64,000 nt of DNA, taken from positions 1,421,001-1,485,000 of the forward strand of contig JACEVL010000083.1 in the NCBI GenBank assembly GCA_020284085.1. Reading direction: 5' to 3'. A model generated the notes under the pieces. The model did not search any database. It saw only the letters and a list, made by a program, of their open reading frames with translations, and had not been told where the DNA came from. The DNA comes from Aporrectodea caliginosa (taxonomy: Eukaryota > Annelida > Clitellata > Crassiclitellata > Lumbricidae). Both the position numbers and the translations under genes were made by a program. Shown here piece by piece: positions 1-12,900 of this stretch. The stretch's first letter is position 1; each line of letters begins with the position of its first letter.

Positions 1-831
1 TCTGATATTTGATTAAGCTACAGGAAAAGCAATTCAACCAGTGCATAGCTAAGTTACTCAAATTTAATCACATAGGAAGAATCTTATGATAATAAAATTA
101 AATGAAAAGAAACTCGATCTGGTGGATAGCCAAATCATCGTTTGTCCAAGTTTGCATAACTTCTTGTCAAAATGCCCTAGACTTCATAAATTATTTAATG
201 GCATCATTTTGTCTGCTAGTCCATTCACTCATCCACTCATTTATCTATCCATCAGAGCTACTTCAAGTCTTCAGACTTGACTGATGGCATATAAGATAAT
301 ATAAAGTAAGTTAAACGAATAGTCCATTTATGATATTCTTCAAACAACAATGCCCACAAAGGCTCTTTGCTGAGCTGCAACTCAAAATATATTTCAATTA
401 CAGTAGTTGTATTCCAGACTACAACATTTCCTAAGTTGTACGATTCAACAATAAATCTTCACTTTTTCTTGATGTACTAGGATATGAACTGTGGACGTCG
501 GGGAAAAGTGGCACACATCAGCAATTACCCAGTATACCTTGCAATATTTGTCATCGCAGTGATGTAATTGTTGTAAAATGTACTGTAGCACCAAACCTGT
601 TCAGTATAGTTTCAAACTGCCTTAAAACACACTTACTTAGATCAGTGAGACAGCTACTGTCTGTGTGCAACGTTTTTATGAAGGATTTAACATATGCTAA
701 GTTAAGGGTAAAGACACATACATACATACATACATACATACTTAGTATTACATACACTATATACAAAATATGAAGAATGGAAAAAATTTCAATATAAATC
801 TAAACTCAGATATAAAACATTGAAACCCTAC
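1..831. other. Presumed intron of the LASP gene, with ACAT microsatellite
   Basis: No coding exon was recognised on either strand. A short ACAT tract lies at about 713-742. The segment follows the predicted donor at 831 on the minus strand and should be intron leading to the missing SH3 exon(s). I looked for an SH3 signature on the minus strand and did not find one. Confidence 0.5.
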
Positions 832-986
832 AGTAAGTGGTTTTGTTTCAGTGACTTTTACGCCATCTTCTGCTGGTTTTTCGTTATGCGTGACTTCTGG
901 CTCCTCTGGTTCCTCCTCTACCACTCTTTCGACAGTTTCCTTCACTTCCACCTCATTTGGCTCAGAAACATGCGCTGGCATTTGTT
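832..986 (-). CDS. LASP1: LASP exon 8 (acidic region)
   Basis: The acceptor is tgtacttgcag before base 986. The reading frame [17 protein letters not shown] continues from the previous exon in phase 1. It encodes 51 codons rich in Glu, Val and Pro and would end in phase 0 at a rather weak donor (ACT/GTAGGG). It has no recognised domain. The exon rests on phase match and composition shared with exon 7; the 3' boundary is the least certain in the model. Confidence 0.6.
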
Positions 987-3900
987 CTGCAAGTACACAA
1001 CACTGATGACAATTTTCTGCAAGAATCTAAATCAAAGTTAAGCCAGGCTAAATGATACAATTCCACAAATATCTCATGCGTTTCTTCTCATGATGACGAC
1101 GTTTTTCCATTGAGGCTTTTAACTGTATGTTGAAGATTTACAAGTAGGAAACTGATCAAGTTAACCGTATGGTATCTTGTCTCTGACTCAAATACTCTAG
1201 TCGTAAAAGACCCGAAACTATGAATTAACTTTCCTAAAACCTGAACCACACGAGTTGTTCGATCAGACTCTAAGAAACTGGTTTTTAAGAAACTGCAAGC
1301 AAATGATGCCCTCAACAAATTAAACAGGAAAGCTACACACACACAAATTTAGCTTAAAAAATAACAATAACCAACACTAGCATCCACTACTATATCATAG
1401 CAACAAAACTCTTAAATTGAAAGAAAAGATAGCTAGAAACTTTGTTCAACCTACACGATTTCAAAACACTAATCTACACACTGTTCAAACTAGAGTATTT
1501 AGAAACTAATAAAGATTTAGCATCACACAAAGAAAACTAATCTACAGGGAAAATCTTTAATCATACATGCGTGAAGAAATAACAATGATGTGAGAGAACT
1601 GTAAGATAGAGTCAACAATGGTCAGTAACCATTACCATGCTTGGCTTCAAGAACGGTCGAAGATGGTATGTGATCACCAGTAGCATCTTCACAAGCTTCA
1701 TGATTCTGTGAATGAATCTCACTGGTCTCAGAAGATCTTGTTTCTTCAATTTTCTCTGGCAATTTATCTTCAACCACGCATTCTATCTTGTCATCCTTTT
1801 CCACTGGCACATGAACAACCTCCATATCTGACTCAGATGTTTTATCCCTCTCCATGACGTCACATTTGGCTGCTTCAACCTCATCTGTAGTAAACTTCTT
1901 TAAGTCTTCATTCTTAATAGTTTCAACCTCTTCAAATACATCCGAGTCTGCAGTGGCAGAATGAAGTCCATTAAGGGTGTCAATGTGAGAAACCTCTCCA
2001 CTAACTCGCTCCTTCTCTGTCTTCTCTTCTTCCTTCCCGACATTTTCTTCCTTGGAAACATCAGCAGCTGCTTCATTCTCTCTCTTTTCGACTTCTTGGA
2101 TCTGCTCTTCCTTTGGAACTTTCTTTATAACATATGCTAATAAGAAACAAGAACAGAGCATGCACATGCAACTACATTGTTCACATAATTATGCTTAGCC
2201 ACTCATTTCCAGACAATCAAATCAATCAAAATTCTGAACACTCAAAGAAAACTCAATCCCAATGAAGTTAAGAAATAGGTTGAAGATTATTTTAATTAGT
2301 CTTTATTTTCAAGCACAATCAGTTAATTTCATATGTAATGATTTTTTAAAGTTCGTGCAAAATGAATTTTCATTTGCATATGTAATAAACCTTTTGAGAT
2401 GCATATAATCTGCTGTGTTAAGTTTTTTTTTAAATTGGCCTGCATGCTGTAAATCATTAAAAATGGCCAATAGGCACCTTTTCTACTGATTACCAATATA
2501 GTATTTCAATGTTACACTGTTTGCAGGTTCATAAAATAAAAACTATTTCCCTGTAAAACACAGAGGCAAATTATTATTGCTAACAGATATGATTATGTAC
2601 TTTTGCAAGAACCAATCATGCTATATAGCTAAATAACCTCTAAATATCTACAAAAATGCACTAAGAGAAAAACAATTGCAAAATCTAACTGAAATTTTAC
2701 TCAGCACTGCAGATATAAAAGCTTGAACAGCAAACTAAAGAAAATCTTTACTCATAAGCCATGTTCATATTACCACCAACTCCACTACAACCATCGAGCA
2801 AATAATTATATTGGATGGATCAAATGTGCATGATCACCCAAGGTATGCCAACCCAGTGAATAAGATAGGGCACTACAGAAAAAGAAGCTATTTCATTACG
2901 CTATCAAGGTGGCAAAGAAGTCCATTCACAGAAAACATAAGATGAAGAATTGCGTCAAAGTTATCGTATATTATTATCAAAAAACAACTGAAGCAGCTAA
3001 AAGAACTACAATCTAACAAAGGATTCATGCTAATTTCAGACTGCATAACTAGGAACAATACAAAACTATAAACAAGAACCAGCTGGAGCAACAATGGTGA
3101 TTTAATAGCAAATGCAAATATTTACTGTAAATTAATATAAATATTAATACTAATATCTTTACATAAATTCATGATTTTTAAAAACAATTTGTCACAAGAA
3201 AATATAAATTGAAAACTATTTTGTTGCATTACTCAAAATGAAAAAGAAATTTAAAATATTGAGATAACTTTGTAACTGAACAGAAGCAACCAAAAAATAG
3301 ATGAAAACACTGAATCATTCTTACCATATTTCACATTAAATTAAAAATCTGAATCAAGACAATATTAGAACATAAATTAAAATATGCAAAATTTAGAAGT
3401 GGAAATGCAATGGGAAAATAAAACTTACTGAACGGTTTCTATCCAATCGCTAAAGCATAGAAATTTTGAATTAATAATGAAGAGACAATGTAGAAGCCTA
3501 AATAGAGATGAGAACATACTTGACGGAGTCCCTGATGGAGAGACTGGAATAGTTTCTTCCCACTCCTGGCTTTGACTCATGCGTGATACTGGATTGTAGC
3601 CTTGTGTTAAGGATCCATAATTCTCATTCACTGGATCATAGTCTGCTATGGACCCTATGCGTTTCTGACGTGGTGCCTCAACTGAAAATTACAAGAACTG
3701 GCACACTGTATAACATATTCATGTATTAATAACTAGTCATACACAGATTTTATATATTATATTATTACAGAAGTGCAGACATTTCATTTGAAGCTTAGTA
3801 ATGATTAAATGTTAAATATCTAAAAATTGAACAGTTATGTATGATAACAACGTGCAATAATTGATCTCTCATGCAAACTAAATGTGCATTGTGTTCCATT

Positions 3901-6900
3901 CTCAGTTAAGTGTACGACAAACAACAGAACTGTTCAGGTAAGAAAATTGCAAATAAAATAACCAGGTTACTAGCCTAATTTAAAAATGAATTATAACCGA
4001 AAGCCTTTGAAAATATAATCTAAAGACTGTGCATCACAGAAAGAAATGTGTTACCAGATGCCAAAAGTGCAACTCCGTTTGGTCAATATATATATATTAA
4101 AATTCTGCAAAATTGAGTATGCTGTTTCCCAACAGCGCGCTTATTTCAGTGGCTGCATATAAAAGGATTGCTTTCTTCCCACAACAGCTTAGCAGTTAAA
4201 ACAAGTAGCACTCCAGAGATATACAAAATATTTGCAAATACCGTATAATTTGTCACTCAGTATTGCGCATGTACTTGAATCAAGACCCAGAGTTAGTATT
4301 GGTGGATTTAGCAAAAAATATGAAGGTTGATAATCATCCAATTGAACTGGAAAACCTTAACTGTATGCAAGTTCATTAGATAATTAATTTTAAAAATGTC
4401 TTTAAAATCAGAGCACAATTAAATAAACCTGAACAGATAACTATCAAGGTCATTCAGCAGTTATAGGTGATGTAAAAGTTGTTTAACAGGATCAAGATAA
4501 ATAGGTGCATCTTAGCAATATTTTAATGTTGAGTTTCATTTTAAGCAAACTCAGCATGCAACATTTAAAGTTAGAAAACAGCCACACAAAAATCAATGGA
4601 CATATTGTTCATTCAAGTCGAAGAGGTCCATTGGCTCAACACAAATGCAAGAAATTATAGGAACCAGCATCTCGATTGTTGTGGAATATCAGGAACAGAA
4701 CTACCTTTTCCATCGGCCTTATACATGATTGACGTGGACGTATTGCGGTCTGACAGAGGTGACTTAGGGTCTTCCGACAGAGCACTATTGCCGGTAAACG
4801 ACCACCGTTCTGGTTTCTCCGCTACATATATGAGATTTGTAAAAGAACAGAAAATTCACAGTACAAAATAATTAACCAAAGACACCATTTCTTTCATGCA
4901 ACATAAATTCAAAAGTGTATAAACCAATCAAAAAGTAACAATCAATAACCACAATTAGTAGAGTGACAAGCAACGAGCATGCTTCGAACTGTTAGCTTAT
5001 AACATGCCGATAAGTGAAAGTGCTTCGTTTATTTCCATATGAAACCCAAGTCAAACATCTTACCAAAAAAACAGTAGAAAATAGAATAGAACAATAGAAA
5101 CTGCAAATGTAACCTTTAAGTGTGAAATGGAAAAAACTTTACAAAAATGCTTGTAACTAATCTTTTAAATAACAACAATATGCACCTGTCAGAGTTTCAG
5201 AATAGAAATGAAGACACTAGTCACCAGCATATCCGTTATTAATAATATCCACTTTAACAAAAGCAGTGCACTTCTGACATTGTTAATTAATAACTTCTCA
5301 CAATGAACATCCATCCCATTAGCATCTTTACAGTAAGTGCATTCTATCCTATTTGCAAATATTTATGTAAAAGAATACTATTATAATTTTTTGCCGTTTT
5401 GGTGTAAATCTACAGTTTAAATAAATCCTTCAGGATTAGATCAGAAGAACAGACCTAATTATTACTTTGTAGCAAACTCAAAGGATAGAATCCTGAGGTA
5501 TGATAAAACATGCAATGATAAGGAATTATGTAGTAATGTGATAAGCACAACAACTGTCCCTTTCTCTATGCAAGATCTAGAACAAGGTAGCTTTAAACCA
5601 CTGCATTATAATGGTAAAGCTTTCAAAAGGAGAAAATCTAGTTTTAATTTAATATCACTTAATCACTAATTGTAAATTTAGTATCATCTCCATCATTGTA
5701 TTGTAATTGTATTCAAACATTTATAAATTCAGTGTCAGATCCCATACAAACAGTTACGAGTAGTTGCAGAGGCAATTGAGAGGACAGAGTATGAGTCTTC
5801 ATTGATACTGTTCAGTGTATCATCAAACAGTTACATTGCAAGGCAGAGAAACATTTATTACTTCTCCTTATTTCATCTACAATGATTTAACATTTAGAGA
5901 TCAATTCAGTTCATCACCCTTCTCAGGGACTTACATGTTGGAGGTAAACTCTGTCGTCGTGACTCCATGTTTCCGGTTTTTTCTCGGATTCCTTTGTACT
6001 CGACTTCACTGACGACGCTGTTAAGATGCTTAAGTCTCTGCGTTTCTGGGTCGTCCGAAATCTGGATCTTCGACCCCTTGATCTTTTTCTCAAACTCCTC
6101 ATGGTACTTCACCTGAAAACAATAAGAAACTCATTTTCTACTTCTGCACAGACAAATCGCTGCTACATTCTAAGGTCTCTGCTCTCACCTGGCAAGGGCT
6201 GAATCCTTAGCATCTGCATAAGCATTCCAACAATAAATAAAATATGCCAGAATTATTACTCAGGCCTTCTCCGACATTATACCATTGATCAACAAAAGTT
6301 CAGGCCAGTTTTCTTGCAGCTGTAGTTCAGTTAAATGTCACCTGTGTTTGAAAAACACTATCCCCACATAAAACCCAATAACTAACTCAGTCACGAGGTA
6401 GTCGTCTTATGACATCTACGATAAAGGGTATCAGTCAGGGTACCCCTTTTGGGAAGTTGGCAGAGCTGCACCACAACCCACAGCATTTGCAGGTGGCAGA
6501 ATGTGGAACAGGCTCCAATACGAAGGTTAGCTGTGAATAAGCAGTTGTACACATCAGCATCATTTTCAACAGGGTGCAAGGTTATTGAGTGTCACCATAA
6601 CCCTGTTAAATACTGCAGATACCCAAGGATGAGAATGTGTGACTTGATGACTTTGGACCACCATTAAATAAGCTTGGCAGTTGGCACCAACTGCTTAGTG
6701 GTTGGTGCATGAGGGCATTAGGTTTATGGGAGATAACCTACATATCAAATCCGGAAAGACCCCGACAGCCAGTAAGGGCGTACTAGATGCACACAATGAA
6801 ACTGGTCAGGTGTCTACTGTATGCCTGACTGGCATGTGACTTGGAGAATTTCTTCTGCAACTGTACAGCAATGATGATGACAACTCACAAAAGTGAACAT

Positions 6901-9900
6901 ATGAGTGTTAGAAGGTCTGCTCTTCACGCAGTCAACTCCACACTGGGCAAAAGGATGGCAGGGTCCCTCCAATGGCCATCCAGAAAAATCCCTGCAAACC
7001 TCAGACTTAATACGAGAAAGGAAACTTGGGGTTTGATCTCATAGGAAAACTGAGGGTTGGAACATAGGGTACCTTGCAAAAAAATTAACATGACAATGAG
7101 CGCATATGTTCACAGTAGTAAATTCAAGAACAGCATTTGTAAGTATTTCTTCATTAATAGTAGGCCTAACTGTTTTGAGCGAGTTTAACCGTCAGTACTG
7201 ATATTTGTACATTATCATGTTTTTCTTTTATCGACATTCAATTTATCCGACTTCTCTTATCATTATTCAATCACCACACAGTCATGCATATATGTTAACG
7301 ACCTTCAAATATATTCATTTTGTTTAGCTCACTCAGCTACTGAACTGTCTTTAACCATGTCTACCAGTAAGTGTATTTTTACAGGACAAGGCTGGATGTG
7401 CATGTATGTGTGTGTATATGTGCGTGTATATGTGTGCATGTATGTGTTTGTGAGTATGTGTGTGTACATGCATATTGCTGAAGTCAGGGTCGTGAATTTA
7501 ACCACAGCACACAGCAGCTGCAAAACACATAAAATGACAACTACACATTAAGCACAGCAGGTCCACAGAGCTGACTGAATGAGCTCTTTCAGACCTGACT
7601 TCAATGGTATACTATAGTGTCACTAACATCAAAGCAATCAGAGGCACATAACAGCCTATTCACTGTTATCTTCGAAACCATCATAGCTGAATAAAAGGGC
7701 AAAACTAGTAAAAAATGACAATTATAGCCTCTCACAACTGTCATAACAGTTTACAGCCTATAAGCAAAGAACACACTGCAGCAACTGACTTTAAAACCTG
7801 ACTTCCTGCATATGAACCAGTTAGCTGAATGCCCAGTTCAGCTTCTGATTGCCATTGCATAATTTAATCTACCAATAATGGCTCCTATTGCACCAAATAT
7901 CATAATGCACAATCGAAGGTTCCTGCAATTAAACCATTGCCCAAGTCATAATCTGTTGGGGAAGCCAAGTTGAAATACAATAGGTCAGCAAAGCCCTTAG
8001 TCTGGTGATAGTGCAGTATCAAGCTGAAATAGAGGAGCCTTAGGTTTAACCCTTTAACGACGAGTGAGTTCTAAAAGTGACTGCAGCTAGTCTTTAAAGG
8101 ATTAAATGTAAATGACATTAATTAACTAACCAACAGAGTGCACAGAACTGGCCATGGACTGATAATTGTGCATACTAATTTAAAAATCTGAGACAAAGTT
8201 GCCACACCATCAAATGCATCATGTTTCTTAAATCCGCACACTGTAGTATTGCTAGTTGTCTTAATTCTAGTGAATTTTGCCCTAATTTTCTTCCAAAACT
8301 TTCATGACACAATCATAGCCTGTGCTATCTATAGCAACAAATAACCATCATCAAAGACACTCCTCTATCTGAAATGAAAACAGGTCATGGTACAAGATAG
8401 CTAGCTCCCTCATCAATGGCCTTTATGACAAATGCATTTACTCACTCAAGTTCTGGGCTACTGGTACAAGTACAGACATTATTAGAATACAGTTCTAATT
8501 AAAACTAGCACAAATTAAGCTATGCACACAAAAGAAGGTATAAAAGAAGTATTTGGTAACAATTAAATCAAAGCAGCACTCAGGATAAATGTAACTGCAA
8601 ATAACTCGTCACAGTTTACCCAAAATTGGCACAGAAAAGAAATTTGCAAACATATTTCTTCATTTTGTTACAGTAACCACAAGTAGAGATTCATATTCAT
8701 CAGCAATGAAGGAATTCTTTCTACATTCTTAAAAGGGAATTCCAATAAGTCTAACCAGAAGTCTAACTAGTCAAATCCACTCTGAAACTTCTGTAGTCCC
8801 TATAATGCACAAGTCAGCAAACAATTGTCACTTCTAAGTAAACCATACTCAAAAATCACAGGCAATCATAATCTCCAAATTTGTAACGTGTAATCTAAAG
8901 TTAAGTGCAGAGCACTCCACCAGCTCATTCACGAGCACTGCATCATGTCAGTGAGGTTGTCCAGAGAGGATTTCAAGTGAAGATCCAAGTCCGGTTGCCT
9001 GACAGACCAGAGAGAGAAGGAGGCAGAGGAGTGACTACTCCACTGGACACAACCAGTTGAGTCTACCATGTTCAAAACACTCAGAGATTCAGTCACCATT
9101 GTCGATTATCATATAAAATACACCCATCTAATCTAAAATACACCTATCTAATCTAAAATACACCTATCTAATCTAATCCAATGACTTCTATAGTGTCATA
9201 ATCACAAAGCAAAAGTCATCAAATGATGGCTGAAAGCACAGTCAGGATATATACAATCTCATGGAGGTGTCCACTGTCCAGTCAAAATCCACGAAATCAG
9301 AGAAACCAATACCAGGATATAATATGCATGCGGCTGAAACAGACGAGTCAATCAGACAAATAATGCTGCGGCTCAATTATACACAAGAGTATCTGTTCAT
9401 GAGCATTCAAGTATGATTCTACCCATGCTGGATCTGGCCATACTGGTTGATAGACACCACTTTGACAAGTGCACAGATATATCTGGAACTTCACAATTAC
9501 ACGATAAATAGAGCAAAGCCAGAAGCAGCCCTTAAATATTAACACAGTAAATAGCCTGAACACCATAAATATTGATACTGTAAATACCAGTAGCAACTGG
9601 TAAACAATGGTGGTAATTGATCCAGGCTATCATGACAGATCAAGCTGAGTCTAAGTGTCATTGTCAATGCCTGTATATCAAGTAAACATCAGGCCAGTGA
9701 GGTGCAAACTGGGTTAACAGCCACAATTATTCATTTTCAGAGGATCTCTCAATTCAGCCCACAATGACCCACTAAACCTATCAGCTGTAAAATGCCCTCC
9801 TAGGCCCCTACCAATAATATCACAAACCAAACTATATCAGGCAGAGCAACGTCAACAACAATGCTGTTAAGAACTCACACCATGGCTTAACAAGTTGTCA

Positions 9901-12900
9901 TCTATTAACAGCAATAGATAGGTGCTATACATGTGGCACAAAAGCAAATCACAAAAGATTCTACATATACTCTTGGGTTACTTGCAACATCTATTATAAG
10001 AGAGAATTCATAGCCTTGTATTCAACTGGGTATCTAAACTACTATACAAGAAGAGCAGTCCCGTAAGCTGGCCCTGAGGTAGCCATGGGTATGCTGTGTT
10101 AGTGACTTCATTTTCTTAACCACAGCATATGAGGGCAGGTGGTCAGTCCTCTCCCTCACCATCTCATCTTCCCACTGACCGTGTATCATGGTAACCTATA
10201 TTGAGTGGACAAAGCATAAGAGATTCAAACTGAAGCCTAGCCGGTTGCGTGCCTGCGACGTTATTTGCCAGCCATGAGGTGCAAACTGGGTTAACAGCCA
10301 ATGCGCATGCGCAGCCATTTACTCTTTATATAGGTCAACCGTTCATAAACAAACAGATATAGCTATCTGTAGCGATATAGCTATGAACCATATAGTTTGA
10401 CGCAAATATTATAAAATATTTGATTGTATTATTCGATACTAGTTATATAGTAAATTTAAAACACACATCTACATATCTCTAACGGCACCATCTATTTCTG
10501 TTTGTTTATGAGCGGTTGACCTGTGTATAAAAGTAAATGGCTGCGCATGCGCATTGCTTGCCTGTGACGTCATGGCTGGCAAAATGTTCAGTAACCGGAA
10601 GCTTCACTTCACCGTACAACTTTAGCTGTGCCATGCTGTCCACTCAATATAGGTCGACTGACAGTGTATGGCCAGTGTACTCATTATAGCTGAGTTGACT
10701 AGGTGGAACAGAAATCTCGAATCAAATTTCTTCTCTGACGGGGATATTATAATGAGTCATCAAATATAGATCCAATTTTATCTGTTATTTTGGTTGCATC
10801 AGCAGTTTAGCATAACAATGAAAGCAACATATTGGAATTGACATACAATACAAGTTATTTTAAAGATGCCAGTGAAAATGTTAACAGTGCAATAAATGAG
10901 AAGTTCAAAATCTATGTGCGTTTAAGAGGTTCCAAATAGGAGCTATATAAATTATCTGATCCACACAAACATACATACAAAAGATGCACAGCATGCATAA
11001 CATGGGACAGGAACAGCAAGCTATGCAATGCACTATCCTCAGTATTCCTCACAGCCAGAACTGTTGGAGTTGCCCTTTGTTGGCTCAACACTCAATGTGA
11101 AGCAAGAGTTTGTTTAGCTCTTATAAACTGTAGTATTCCCTAATATTTCTGCACATAGACAAGCAAATGATGTGACTAGCAGAGAAGCGAGTAACAAAAT
11201 GGACACTCAGTCGCTCGCTTGGCTCAATCTCGGATAGGAAATGCCACCGAACAGGATGCGTTTGCATCTGAGCGTGTCTAGATGTCTAGGTCAAAAGCAC
11301 TGAAATATATGCTGTTCAAACTACTGAAACCCCCCCAAAAAATCTACCATTTTAATTACAATAGTCCATTTTAATTACCATAGTCCATTTTAATTACCAT
11401 AGTCCATTTCCCGCATGAGACCCATCTCTCCCTATCACTCATACAAAATACTATCGTTAAAATCATGTTTATTTTCACAAGTAATTACATTACTAATAAT
11501 GCTAATGGTTGGCAATTTAACAACAATTTGCTAAACAGGACCTAACCCAAATCTAACAGAACACTGAAATTAACCAAGGTTAGTTTAACCAGATCGTGCT
11601 GTGCAGAGTTTGTTCTGTAATGAAACAAGATCCAGCATTCTGGTTGTCCCAACTGTTACTTATGAATGTTTAGAGCAGACGTGAACCAAAGAGTATGATC
11701 AAAGTGCGTGTGTAGTTTACAGTATGCTTGTAGACGTCTTATATAGTTCAAAATGGCTGTTCAGTTGATATTATGCACAACATCTATCTGTGCTTTGACA
11801 TACATGTTTGATACAGTATGCTGTGATTAATTCACTCTGCAAGCATGGAGCAATTAATTCACTGGCCGCGTGTGTCCCACTGAAACTATCGATCACTGAT
11901 TGTTTTAAAAGCGTTGTTTATTATTACTGTTATTGCTCATTTATTAAGAGCCACTGTTTAATGATCAAGCATCAATCGACAGTGCTGAGCAATTGTCAGT
12001 GAAGGATTTGTTCAAGGTCCCTACACAGTAATTATGTCAGAGGAAGCTCGAACCTTTCCTCTCCACATTACAAGGAGAGCGCTCTAACCAATAGGATACT
12101 GTGTCCCACTTTACAAGCACACAGTAGACCGTGGACTGAGTAGAAACATTCGTAAGTAATTACATAAATAATATAATTACATGTGTGCATCAACGTGTAA
12201 GTATTCATGCCTCAATAAAAATTTGTAGATATCTATGAACGGCATAAAATATGCAAGGAATGCAGAATAAAAGACAGTCTAGTCCAATTAACCAAGACCA
12301 GACATCCAGGCAAATAAGGCAATACAGCATGCCAGACACTAAAGCCTGAAGAAGTAGACAGTTCTTAAAAAGGCAGAAATACATGAAAGAAGACTTTGCA
12401 CTACAGACCTATAATCCTATATGATAGAACATATTAAATCTTCAAGATGGGATCAACAACTTCTGGACAACTAAACTAAGTCTTGCTTGTATGAGTCAAC
12501 CAGAAGTAAAGAAAACACAATCTCATTATAAGACTGATTAATGGATAAGTCCGATTAATGGCACTGTAGCTGACCAAAGTTTAAAGTCCCATACACAATG
12601 GTCCCATTTTAAACAATCAGTGATAGATAGTTTCACTGGGACACACACGGCCAGTGAATTAATTGCTCCATGCTTGCAGAGTGAATTAATCACAGCATAC
12701 TGTACCAAACATGTAAGTAATTCAAAGCACAGATAGATGTTGTGCATAACATCAATTGAACAACCATTTTGAACTATATAAGACTTCTACAAGCATACTG
12801 TAAACTACACAGGCACTTTGATCATACTTCACATTACACAGACATTTTTATCATATTTTGAAGCAACTATAAGTTTTCTATTGCTCTATCGTAAAGTGCA

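Noticed and set aside
12001..12115. Possible functional tRNA gene
   Set aside because: Promoter boxes are present but no complete cloverleaf could be drawn; a SINE fits better. The same applies to 43545-43640 and 52515-52590.
11808..12747. Apparent homologous small proteins ([18 protein letters not shown]...) on opposite strands
   Set aside because: Again the arms of a foldback element.
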